From Rebecca billardiae RCC1528 (taxonomy: Eukaryota > Haptophyta), in the NCBI GenBank assembly GCA_965240325.2, contig OZ251244.1:310001-374000 (forward strand): a DNA stretch of 64,000 bases. The letters run 5' to 3'. The position numbers and the translations under genes were made by a program. The notes under the pieces were generated by a model. That model was not told the DNA's origin. It saw nothing but the letters and a program-made list of their open reading frames with translations, and did not search any database. Shown piece after piece: positions 54,926-64,000 of the stretch (the stretch's first letter is position 1; every line of letters begins with the position of its first letter).

Positions 54926-56663
54926 ATGCTCCGCGCGGCCTTCACGCGCCGCGCGCTCTCGAGCGCCGCCGGCGCCGCGGCGTCGGCGCCGGCGCCCGCC
55001 GCGGGGCGGCTGCTCCTGTGGGGCACGGGTGAGCACGGCAAGCTCGGCCTCGACGACCAGAACGACCGCGAGGTGCCGTGCGAGGTGCCCGCGCTCGCCA
55101 ACGTCAAGGTGTCGGCCGTGGCGTGCAGCAAGTACCACACCGCCGCACTCGCCGAGGGCGGCGAGGTGTACACGTGGGGGATGGACCAGTACGGGCAGCT
55201 GGGGCACGGCGACGTCTCGAGCAAACACCGCGAGCCGCGCCTCGTCGAGGCCCTCTCGGGCGCCGGCGTCACGCAGGTCGCGTGCGGCGAGTACCACTCA
55301 GCCGCGGTCACGGCGGACGGGCGTGTGCTCACGTGGGGCTACGGCGGCACGTTCCTCGCGGGGCCGGGTGGGCTGGGCCTCTCGTCGTGGAGCTCCGTCG
55401 CCACCCCCACGCCCGTCCCACCCTTCGGCCCGGACGGCGTGCGCGCGACCGCGGTCAGCTGCGGCGCGTACCACACGATTGCGCAGACCGCGGAGGGGGA
55501 GCTTTACTCGTGGGGGCGGGGCGAGTGGGGGCGGCTCGGCCACGGCGGCGCGGGCTCGTACAACGAGCCGCTGAGGCTCGAGCAGCTCGTCGAGGCCAAG
55601 TCACGCGCCGTGATCGCGTGCGAGAGCCACTCCGTGTGCCTTGGTGCGCGCGGCGCACCGCGCGCCGCGCCCGCCGCAGCGCGGGCGGCGCCGCGCGCGA
55701 CCCCGCGGCTCGTGACGCCGGCCGCGCGGCACACGCCCGCCCCTCGCGCGCAGACATGTCCGGCCGCGTGCACACGTGGGGCCGCAACGAGCACTGGCAG
55801 CTGGGGTACGAGATCACCGGATTCCTCAACTCCGGGCAGGTGCGCGAGAGCGCGGCGCCGCCTGGCGAGGACGCGCGCGCGCGCGCGGCGATCGGCGCTG
55901 ACCTGGACTGCGCGCGCGGCGCGCGGCACAAGGGCTGCGCGCATGCGGGGCGGATGTGGGGTGCGCGTGGGCGCGGCCGCGGCGCGTCCTGCGGGACAGG
56001 CCCGACGAGCGCGCCCCGCCGCAATGCACGCGCACGCGCGCCTCACCCACCGGGTCCTGCCCGCCGCCATGTGTGCGCGTGCGCGCGCGCGCGCGCGCGC
56101 GCCTGCCACGCGGTCCGGCCGCGCCGCGCGCCTCCGCCCTCAGGCGTTCGACGCCCAGCACGAGCCGTTCCCCGTGGAGTTGCCGCAGCTGCAGGGCGAC
56201 GGGGACGGCGCGGCGGCGCAGCCGGTCGCGCTGATCGGCGCGTCGGACACGGGCACGGTCGCGATCGCGCAGGACGGGCGGACGGTCCTTCTCTTTGGGT
56301 TCCGCAAGTACTTCGAACCACACGCGCTCGAGGGCTCGGAGGAGGTGCTGGACTCCAAGGTGGTGGAGGTGGGCTGCGGGGACAGCCACGTGCTGCTGCG
56401 CACGGAGAAGGGCGGCGTGTACTGCTGGGGCCGGGGTACGCGCGCACGCGCGCGGCGCGCCACGCGGGCGCCAGCCACGCGCGCGCTGAGCCTGGCCGCA
56501 CCGCGCGCCCCCCGCGCGCCGCCGCCGCGCTGCAGGCGCGCCGCTTGGGCTGCCGCAGGCGGATCGCAAGCAATGGGCCCTTGCGAAGACGGCGACTCTC
56601 GACGGCGAGCGCGTGCTGCGCGTGGGCGCTGGCTCGTTCACCTCGGCAGCCATCGTGGCCTGA
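54926..56663 (+). CDS. RCC1-repeat protein, probably mitochondrial
   Basis: Four exons: 54926-55643, 55754-55839, 56144-56435 and 56536-56663, giving 407 residues. Introns are 110, 304 and 100 bases, starting GTGCGCGC, GTGCGCGA and GTACGCGC, in phases 1, 0 and 1. Each junction restores RCC1 sequence (SVCL-D-MSGRVHTWGRNEHWQLG; YCWGR-G-APLGLP). The N-terminus MLRAAFTRRALSSAAG is an Arg/Ser/Ala amphipathic presequence typical of mitochondrial import. Blades include LWGTGEHGKLG, TWGMDQYGQLGHGD, SWGRGEWGRLGHGG and LLFGFRKYFEP. Overall it resembles RCC1L/UVR8-type propellers. It is only distantly related to the three F-box/RCC1 genes at 6-12 kb. The stop TGA is at 56661-56663. Confidence 0.85.
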
Positions 56664-57420
56664 GCGTGCCGCAGCGAGCGAGCAAGCTGCAGTGCCAACT
56701 GGCCAACACACAGCACAAGGAGCACTCGCATCGCGCCTCTGCCCTTCCCTTGGAGATAGATCATTGCAGTCGGCGTCATCAGCGCGCTCGAGCCAGCAGC
56801 CACAGGCATGCTACTGCGACTCGGTCGCATCGTCGGAAGCGAGTCGTCGTGGCACGACGACGTCCGATGCCCGGGTGCGCGGTTGACGACTGTATTATAG
56901 CGCGTGAGTATAATCGGCGGCTCACGGCTCCGCCTGACAGACCGGGACGAGCTAGGCCGTTACTATGATACCTACGGTATATTGAATATAGATGGGGCGC
57001 GGGACACGTGGCGCGCGCGCCTCAGCGCGCCCTCGCGCCCCGCCGCCGAGCGCGCGCTGCTCGGCACCATGCGGCGCGAGCTGGGCATGCGCTGCCTGCG
57101 TGGCCAGGCCAATAAGATGCTCGTCGCCCGCGCGCGCATGGCGCACGTGCGCCCGGGGGCACGCGCCCGCGGGGGCACTGCGTACGACGACTACTTCGAG
57201 ACGACGGCTGACGACGCGTGGCACCGCGACCACCGCGGTGGCGCGCGCGCGTCGACGCCAGACCGGGTGCGTCGAGCTTCCGCTCGGCGATGGAGTGATG
57301 GGCGACTACGAGGGGGGGGGGGACGACGGCGAGGAGCGCTGATCCTGGTGTTTGTCTCTGCTGCTCGATCTGCCGCTACAGCTTGCTGACTCTGACGCCT
57401 GCCCGTTGCATACCACGTCG

Positions 57421-57509
<89 letters not shown>

Positions 57510-58706
57510 TCACTTATTATATCAGTCTGCTTATTCTGATCACTCCGACACTCGGGGCCGGGCGGGCACTGATCCGATTGGCGGGCCCCGCGTGCGCCCT
57601 GTCCGCAGTGCTGGCGCGCGCCACTGCTGTCCGTGTAGTCTAGGAGTTGGCGCCCGCGGTCAATTCACGCGCGCCGCCGCGGGCGCGGCCGGCGCGCGGA
57701 CCGCAGACGCGGGCCGCTCGGCCTGTCTCAGCCGAGTACGTCGTCGTCGACAGGCGCCGCCGGGGCCGCAGCCGGCCCAAGCGCGGACTGCCACCCGGTG
57801 CCCGTGCGACCGACTGACTCGGCCGCGCGGAGCACCGGTGACACGGACGGTCCGCGCCGATGGCGATTCATCACTCATCAGGCGTCCGGGATGACCGTCC
57901 GCGCCGGGCGGCGCGGCGCCAATGAGTGAGGCCAGTCAGCCGGACACGTAAGTAACACTGTCATCAGTGACACTACAGACAGTCGGCGTCCGGCGACCGC
58001 GGGCGCGAGTCGCCCGGCTCGGGGACGGCGCCGGAGCCGCCAGGGTGCCACGCCGCTGACACGGCAGAGTCAGTTACTGAATACTGACCGGGTACGGACT
58101 ATACTACTCGGGCCCGGCGGGGGCGCGCCGGCGACAGGACCGCGACGGCGACTGCCGGATGATTCCCGACTCAGTACTGTTATTCAATAATATACTCTGA
58201 CACTCACCTTGAAAACTGACAGGCGGGCTGCGCGGCGACGCAAAAAGAACCTCACGTGAACTGCATAGGGGCTCATTTTTTGATCGCCTAAGGTGCACTT
58301 ACCTGCGCCAATATTCAGCTGGGAAGCGTGCGAATCTCGGACGATAGGCGCCGAAGCCGGAGATCCGCAAGCTCCAGCAAAGGGATTTCGGGAGTGGACC
58401 CTTTCACTACTAGCCGCGTGGGTCTTCGTTGGAGGACGGAGGCGGCGCTTTTGCCCGTCGCCCGTCCGCCGCCACCGTTGTACTGGGCCGCACGAAACGC
58501 GTCCGTCGCCGCGTTGCCCTGCAGTGGGCGCGCGCTGCATGGGCTGCGGCAGAACAGCATCACGCGCGACGCTGCCCTACGAACGTTCTCCCTTCCCACC
58601 GCCTGCGGGTCGCGAAGGGTTGGTCGCGGCGGCGTGCAACCGCGAAGTCGCGGAAGCAGACCGGTCTCGCCCGTCATTGGCGGCGGTAGCAGGTCAGTAG
58701 GGAGAA
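56664..58706. other. Intergenic interval with possible short exon
   Basis: 57000-57340 has an open plus frame with partly protein-like sequence (APSRPAAERALLGTMRREL) but only a GTG start and no family; I cannot call a gene. 57422-57508 is a long TA microsatellite. 57520-58700 shows nothing recognisable. Confidence 0.4.
57422..57508. repeat. (TA)n microsatellite, about 87 bp
   Basis: Pure TA dinucleotide run, second of the two long TA tracts in the window. Confidence 0.95.
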
Positions 58707-59495
58707 GTGCACAGTGAGAGATATAGGGAGTCGATCCGCTGTGGGACGTGGACGAGCGTAGCCCTGATTACCGCGCGATCCTTCGCGCCAGCTTGGGCCC
58801 ACACGTCTGTGCAGAGAGCAGACGACCATCCGCAGAACCGCGGGCTCGGATTCAATGACGGCGCCGGGCTTGAGAGCGTGCACGCCTTTGGTGCGCGACA
58901 AATCTACGGGTGGATGCGATCCAGGTGGCTCAATATGCGCCAAGTAAGGCTGCATTCGCCTGTAGCGGTCACGCCTGCAGTGCTCCCTGTCGCTCATCAC
59001 GCGCGTGCGCACTCCCCGCTGATCAGTCGGATCTGATCGGCTTCCCTCCCTTGTCCGCAACGGGTGGCGCGCATGGCTTTGAGACGCTGAGACGGTGCGC
59101 GTGCATAGTGAGAGATATAGGGGGGTGATCCGCTGTGGAACGTGGGCGAGCGTAGCTATGATTACCACGCGATCATTCGCGCCAGTATGGGCCCACACGT
59201 CTGTGCAGAGAGCTGACGACCTGCAGTGATCACTTCCGCGGCCGATTCGCGGGAACCGGCGCGGACTGACAGGGCGCCGGGCTTGAGAGCGTGCACGCCT
59301 TTGGTGCGCGACAATTCTACGGATGGATACGCTTCTGGTGGCGCAATGCGTGCCAAGGAATGGCTGCATACGCATGTAATGGTCACGCCTGCAGTCCACA
59401 GTGTCGCTCGTCATTGATCGGCTGCTTCTGCCCTTGAGTCCGCAACGGGTGGCGCGCGGCTGCGCGCATGGCTTTGAGACGCTGAGACGTCGTCA
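58707..59495 (+). repeat. Two direct repeats of about 390 bp
   Basis: Unit 1 (about 58707-59098) and unit 2 (about 59103-59495) share many blocks in the same order, for example AGTGAGAGATATAGG, GGGCCCACACGTCTGTGCAG, CGGGCTTGAGAGCGTGCACG and GGCTTTGAGACGCTGAGACG. Weak echoes continue to about 59880 (TCAAGGAGGAGC twice). Diverged tandem array without a gene. Confidence 0.85.
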
Positions 59496-60421
59496 AGGAG
59501 GAGCGCGCGTGCGGCGAAGGCACGCATAGTACTGTTCTGCAGCTCAAGCAGCCCCAACGCGCTCTCGCCAGTACGCGCCTGCGCGTCTGCGCAGACGGGC
59601 GGAAAGCTCGGACCGCCGGCTGAGAGAGGGAGCGCGCAAGCCCTCGTGCCACTGCGAGTGAATGCGTCGGCGGACTTCGGGGGGATACCCACCATGCGCC
59701 CACGAAGAGCTACATTCACGGACATGGCAGTTGCGACGCCGACTCACGGTGTCGCGCATCATGCGCGCGCACGCTTGCACCATACCGACACACCCAAAAC
59801 ATTGACCGGGCGCGCGGGACCCGCGCGCACGGCTTCCAGACTCGGAGACGGTGTCAAGGAGGAGCACTTGCGGGGCAGGCTGAAGCACAGTGCTGATCTG
59901 CCGCAGCCCAGGCAGCACACGCCCGCAGCAGGGCAACGGAACGGCTGCACGACCTCACGCGATGCGTGGCCCAGCCCCCCCCCCGGCCCGGGGTACCCTC
60001 GCTTGCTCGGAGAGGGGCGACCGCCCGCTTTCCGACGAGCGCAGCTTGCGAAAGTGACCGGGCCCCTTGTTCTTCGTAGAGCAGTTGCAGATGATTGGAT
60101 GCCGGGAGGGAATGATAGCAAATGGCTGACCAATGAGACAGCGCCGTTGCGCCTACCCGCATTACTTGCCTCGCCGGAATCTTGAGTAAATCGATTTGGC
60201 CCTTTTGATTGGTTGCCTCCGCAATAGGCTTCTTTTTCGCATATGGCTGCTGACTTATGGAGATTCCAGGGCTGAGGCTTGCTTTTCAAGTAGGAGAACC
60301 TCTTGAGATGCCACGAACCCCCTGCGCCCTTTTTCAAGGTGGTCGAGTAGTTATAGGCATACGGCGGCACCGTGAATGGCAGAGTAATTTGTATATTAAC
60401 GACGTGGTATGCAACGGGCAG
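59496..60421. other. Intergenic interval, nothing clear
   Basis: Contains decayed echoes of the preceding tandem repeat; the AT content rises from about 60180 to 60440. No conserved frame. Confidence 0.45.
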
Positions 60422-62400
60422 TATATGATTAAACTTTTCTGAGGATAGCGCACCAGCAAAATCCCTTGACCGCCATCCGGATTTTACGGAGGCCGCGTTT
60501 GGACGCAGAAACGCGCGATGGCGAGGCCCGCCCTCGCACCACCGCTCTCGCGAGATCGCGACCGTGCGACCTGCGGCGTTGCGCTCGACGCGCTCTTTCT
60601 GCTCGGAGGCCGCGAGGACTCCCAGGTGCGCCAGCTCGCGAGCGCGCACCTTCCTCCTCGCCGCGCTCGCCGAGCACAAGCCGATCTGCAGCAGATGTGC
60701 AAGGAGCCGCATGTGGCCTTCCTCGCGCGCGCGGCACGGCTGCACACGAAAATCGTTAGAGGGCACTTCTCCGCGCATTCTACATTTTGGGGAAAGAACG
60801 CCTGAACTGCACAGAAAGTGCCCTCTAACGCTTCCGCTCCTCGCCGTTGCGTGCACGCGCAAAGGAGCACTGCAAAGGGTGCGACTGGGAGCATTCCTTC
60901 TCCCGGGCGGCCACCACGGCCTCGGAGGTGGTGAGGAACGCGTCGGCGACCACGGCATGGACCACCTCCGTCGCGCCGGACACTCCGGTCGCCCCTCGCC
61001 GGACTCCATCCTCGCTGCGCGCTGACCGTTTGCCGAGCGGGCTGCCCCCGCCGCCTGCCCGGCGTGTGCCCGCGTGGTGACACAAGATGGTCGAAGGCGT
61101 GGCAGCGCGGTGGTGCGTGCGATCGGGGGACCCCACCTGAGCTACGACACGGGCGCGCGCGCTCATCCGTGCTCATCACGGTGGTGCACGCGCGCGTCGC
61201 GCGCTCGTCGGCTGTCGCGCGCTGACGGCTGGGCTGCTTTGGGGTGTCGGCGGCGGCCACAGCTCGCTGGTACGGGCGCGATGGTGGCTGCGAGTGGTAC
61301 GCGGCGTTGCACCAGGTCCATGTGCGTCACGCACGACGCTCGGCCGGCTCGCCCTCGGACCATTGGCTGAGTTCTACTCGCTGCGCGCGCCGCGCGCGGG
61401 AGCCGCTCGGCAGCTGCTCGAGGCGCAAAGTGCGCCCCGCGCGCTGAACGTGGGCACGACGAGGTGGTGCGGCGAGCGTGCGCGGGTGTGTGTGCGTGAT
61501 GGGCACCCCCATTGCGCTACTTGCCATGCACATCTGCCTCTCGCCAAGCCTTCGACACGATTGCTGCAAGCGCTGCTCGGAGGCGCGCTCGCGGGCTCGC
61601 GCGCGTTTGAATCTGGGCTCGGCGGCGATCGCGTGGACGAGGAGCAGCGCGGTGCACGGTGGCGGAGCGCGTGCGGAGCGCAGCCTACACCTCCTACACG
61701 CTCAATCCAGACACATCGCGCATGCTCGCGCGACCTCCTCGGTCCATCACGTGCGCGTGCGCGCGCGAGCAGGTGTGCATTCGCCGGGCGCGTTCACGGC
61801 GCGCCGCGTTGGCGCGCGCGCACCGATACCCGTGCGCAGCTCGACGAGCGAGCGCGGTGTGTTTCGATGCGTATGGGGAGGCTCGAATTTACGCGCGCGC
61901 ACGCGCCGGCCCTCGCCGCCCCTTCGCTCGCCCACGCCTCATCTGCGCGCTCGGCGTTTGCACGCAGCTGCTCATCCTTTCCAACACGTGCACAAACGAG
62001 CAGATAGCGCTGGGCGAGGTCGATTGGTGCGTCAGATATTCGGCAACGACCAGCCCCGCTCGTGTGCCGCCGCTCGTGCTACTCTTGACGACCACCTCTG
62101 GCTCGGTCGCGCGCACGAGGCTGCTCGCGGGCCCAATCGTGCCGTGTACCGTCAAGCTGTACCGTGCGCAGCGAGGCGCACTCAGACGTCCGCATGGGCT
62201 CGCATGCGAGGGCCCGGCAGTGCGACGCGTCGATGGAGCATGCTCCGGATACGCTTCGGCGCACTTTCCGACGCGCACGAGCCGCTCGAAGGCGCGGAAG
62301 GGCGCCCAAACGGGGCAACCGCCATTTTGCGCCACTTCGGCCCGGATGGCGGTCAAGGGAAATTGCTGGTGCGCTATCCTCAGAAAAGTTTAATCATATA
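60422..62400. mobile_element. Candidate 2.0-kb TIR element
   Basis: The 59 bases at 60422-60480 (TATATGATTAAACTTTTCTG...) are the reverse complement of 62342-62400 with two mismatches. The enclosed 1.9 kb is GC-rich and has several medium frames, none recognised as a transposase. An internal perfect 15-base inverted repeat (60754-60768 with 60816-60830) is also present. It is probably a non-autonomous or decayed DNA transposon; the exact ends and target duplication are unclear because the match may extend slightly outward. Confidence 0.6.
60754..60830. repeat. Perfect 15-bp stem within TIR element
   Basis: CGTTAGAGGGCACTT at 60754-60768 and its reverse complement at 60816-60830, with 47 bases between. 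It may be the end of a nested smaller element. Confidence 0.8.
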
Positions 62401-62834
62401 TATACGCGTCGTGAATGATTAAGTGCCGTGTGACCGCGCCGACCGCGAGAGTTCGGATGCCCGACACGGATGGTACGGTAGGACCGCGTGTACTCAGTAC
62501 TGCCACGGCTGGCAATACCGATTACCGCGTGGCTCAGATCGGGAATTAATAGCGTAACCGTATGATACTTCTGTCCTGGGACTCACTGTCGTCATACCGC
62601 GCGCGGACCGGGTCTCACGGGTCTGAGGCCCGTGCGCCAAGCCGCCTCCGAGCCGAGCCGGAGCCGTCGCCGGCGGTCACGGCTGCCGGACTCTTGGCCC
62701 GCCCGGGACTCTGCTCCGGGTAGCTCACTGCAGCGTGCCAATCAAGCGGCGGCGGATTCACATTCGTGGTCATGTCCGCCAGCATATCGTAGTCGTCGCT
62801 GCTTTCACTTTCGGTGGCTGCTATGCAAGTAGAC
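62401..62834. other. Intergenic region
   Basis: Between the TIR candidate and the 3' end of the next minus-strand gene; nothing recognised. Confidence 0.5.
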
Positions 62835-63462
62835 TTACTCAAGCACGAAGGTCACCTTGTTCATGAAGCCGGAAATGTCGCCATCTACTCCGTAAACGGA
62901 CGCGTTGCCCGAGTTGACGACGGCCTTGTTGAAGCCGATGAACGGATTGTCTGTGGTGAGGGAGTAGTTCTCGCCGGCGTCCTGTAACGGACGCGCGCGC
63001 CGATGCGCATGCATTGCCAGCACTCAGCGATGACACCGTGAGCGCACGCACGCGGTGCTTGAACACACGCAAATGCGCGCGGGGGAGACGCGCGCGTACG
63101 GATGCATACGACACCGAGCAAGCCGCCGATCCGCCCATGCCCGATCGGACAGAATACTGGCCCCACGCAGTCGAAGACCCAACGCCTGCGAGGCTTGGTG
63201 GCGCCGCGGACGCGAAATGCCCAGCAGCGCAGCTTGTTCCCGTCAGCGTGACAGCGTGCGAACTCTTGTTGACGATGTTGACATCCGTGCCACGGTCGCC
63301 GAGCGGTCCGCCGTCAGACGACACCCAGTAGCCAACGGCGAACGCGGCGAGTGGAACGGCGATTTTGGCGGCGAGGGAGGTACCGCCCGCCACTGCGGGT
63401 GGTATTGGGGCACCGTCGGCCCCGATCTCGTAGAAGACACCGACCGGCGGCTCCCAGGCCAT
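62835..63462 (-). CDS. Membrane-anchored beta-sandwich-like protein
   Basis: Two exons, 63462-63115 and 62981-62835, 164 residues; the 133-base phase-0 intron starts GTGTCGTA and ends TTACAG. A hydrophobic segment (AAKIAVPLAAFAVGYWV, about 29-46) is followed by a GGPLGDRGTDVNIVNKSS-type stretch, then Gly/Ser/Thr- and Asn-rich beta sequence (APPSLAGVGSSTAWGQ, GENYSLTTDNPFIGFNKA, GFMNKVTFVLE). The N-x-S/T-rich strand pattern after the anchor recalls small beta-sandwich proteins of the aegerolysin or crystal-protein type, but I cannot confirm this and imply no activity. A divergent relative begins 373 bases away on the plus strand, sharing the anchor-GGPLG-NNT layout. Confidence 0.6.
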
Positions 63463-63835
63463 TGTCGTGAGTGGTTGGTTGTCGCTCCAAGCTACCGCGG
63501 AGATCGCGCAAGGTAGTCACGGCTTGATGAGTTGAGAATGTACATACACATATGGGTAGTCGCGCCACGTCTGGTCTAGTACGTACTCAGAAACCGGGAC
63601 CTTGGACCGGTACTTGAGCGACCAATCATGATATTCATCCATGATCGTCGTGATCATGATTGGAGGATCAAAATATTCGTCAATGCAACAGCGCCAATAC
63701 TTCACTGTAGCTGGGTGAAGGGATGAAGCCAGCTGTAAAGTCATCAGTGAACGAACCCTTCCAACCGGAAGCCGGAACGACGACCCTGCAACTTCCAGCC
63801 GGCCTGCTCTCGCGCACAATTGCACGTACTCGCAC
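63463..63835. promoter_or_regulatory. Divergent intergenic region of the paralogue pair
   Basis: 373 bases between opposing start codons; moderate GC, containing short palindromic words (for example ATGATCGTCGTGATCAT near 63641). It presumably holds both promoters. Confidence 0.4.
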
Positions 63836-64000
63836 ATGCCCGTTCTCGTGACCTTGGGCGGCATCGCCCTCGGCGCGGGCATCGGCGGGGCTTGGCTGAC
63901 GACGAGGGGTGGTCCCCTCGGGATGTTTGGCGGCCGCGGGACCAACATTCTCGTCGCCAACAACACGGGCGAGGACATCACGTTTGACCAAGGCTCTGCG
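63836..64000 (+). CDS. Membrane-anchored paralogue, 5' part only
   Basis: ATG at 63836, open to the right edge (55 codons seen). It starts MPVLVTLGGIALGAGIGGAW (hydrophobic anchor), then TTRGGPLGMFGGRGTNILVA and NNTGEDITFDQGSA. The order anchor, GGPLG, RGT, V/I-strand, N-x-S/T matches residues about 30-75 of the minus-strand neighbour, so the two are paralogues in a head-to-head arrangement. The rest lies outside the window and an intron may follow. Confidence 0.6.
   Translation, partial: MPVLVTLGGIALGAGIGGAWLTTRGGPLGMFGGRGTNILVANNTGEDITFDQGSA

Noticed and set aside
50368-55297. Two minus-strand frames of over 1000 codons opposite the large TPR gene
   Set aside because: In very GC-rich DNA stop codons are rare on both strands; these frames show only Ala/Arg/Pro composition and no domain, while the plus frame has TPR repeats.
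56904-57389. 161-codon frame downstream of the mitochondrial RCC1 gene
   Set aside because: It begins at GTG, overlaps another equally open frame and ends in a Gly-rich low-complexity run; I noted the protein-like central part in the intergenic entry only.
61294-62422. Frames inside the 60.4-62.4 kb element as a possible transposase
   Set aside because: Short stretches loosely recall hAT-type proteins but frames shift, and no catalytic residues or zinc finger could be pointed to.
1-64000. CRISPR arrays, operons, ribosome binding sites, tRNA or rRNA genes
   Set aside because: Intron-containing eukaryotic genes make the first three inapplicable; no cloverleaf-like tRNA or conserved rRNA core sequence was noticed on reading, although a covariance-model scan would be decisive.

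Overview
The window reads as nuclear DNA of a unicellular alga with a secondary plastid, most likely haptophyte-like, though I cannot prove the lineage from sequence alone. Evidence for a eukaryote: spliceosomal introns with GT...AG ends in at least seven gene models, and families such as F-box/RCC1, BTB, RING-PHD, TPR, PARP, P450, intraflagellar-transport WD40 and H-NOX. Evidence for a plastid: a DUF3067 protein with an ER-type signal followed by a transit-like region. The DNA is extremely GC-rich, with long (TA)n tracts between genes. Introns are short (about 100-300 bp), usually begin GTGCGC or GTACGC and are packed with alternating GC.

Layout. 1-5.2 kb: the tail of a BTB/BACK-like gene, a repeat-rich gap holding a possible terminal-inverted-repeat (TIR) element, then a RING-PHD gene (minus). 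5.3-12.4 kb: a plastid DUF3067 gene (minus), head-to-head with a tandem array of three F-box/RCC1 paralogues (plus). A 0.9-kb near-perfect fold-back element sits directly before the start codon of the third copy. 13-16.3 kb: a C2-domain/coiled-coil gene. 17-25.6 kb: three minus-strand genes, namely an F-box/TPR protein, an H-NOX protein fused to a TIR/HET-like domain (the most unusual gene here), and a short WDR19/IFT144-like WD40 protein. 25.9-29.1 kb: a PARP with an altered catalytic triad and a cytochrome P450. 31.3-41.3 kb: a small secreted Cys-rich gene, a 1.54-kb segmental duplication carrying two copies of an unknown gene, and tandem and inverted-repeat elements between the copies. 41.3-47.8 kb: no convincing gene, apart from one possible terminal exon. 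47.8-54.4 kb: a divergent pair, a Pro/Gln-rich protein and a 1775-aa TPR/PRMT9-like protein with in-frame minisatellites. 54.9-56.7 kb: a four-exon RCC1 protein with a mitochondrial-type presequence. 56.7-62.4 kb: repeats and a second TIR candidate. 62.8-64 kb: a divergent pair of related membrane-anchored proteins, the second cut by the window edge.

Genes stand alone with their own introns and there are no operons. Recurrent themes are beta-propeller and scaffold proteins (RCC1, WD40, TPR, F-box), gas or redox sensing (H-NOX, P450), and active local duplication with small non-autonomous-looking mobile elements. All gene models come from reading the sequence and recognising motifs; no database or splice predictor was run.
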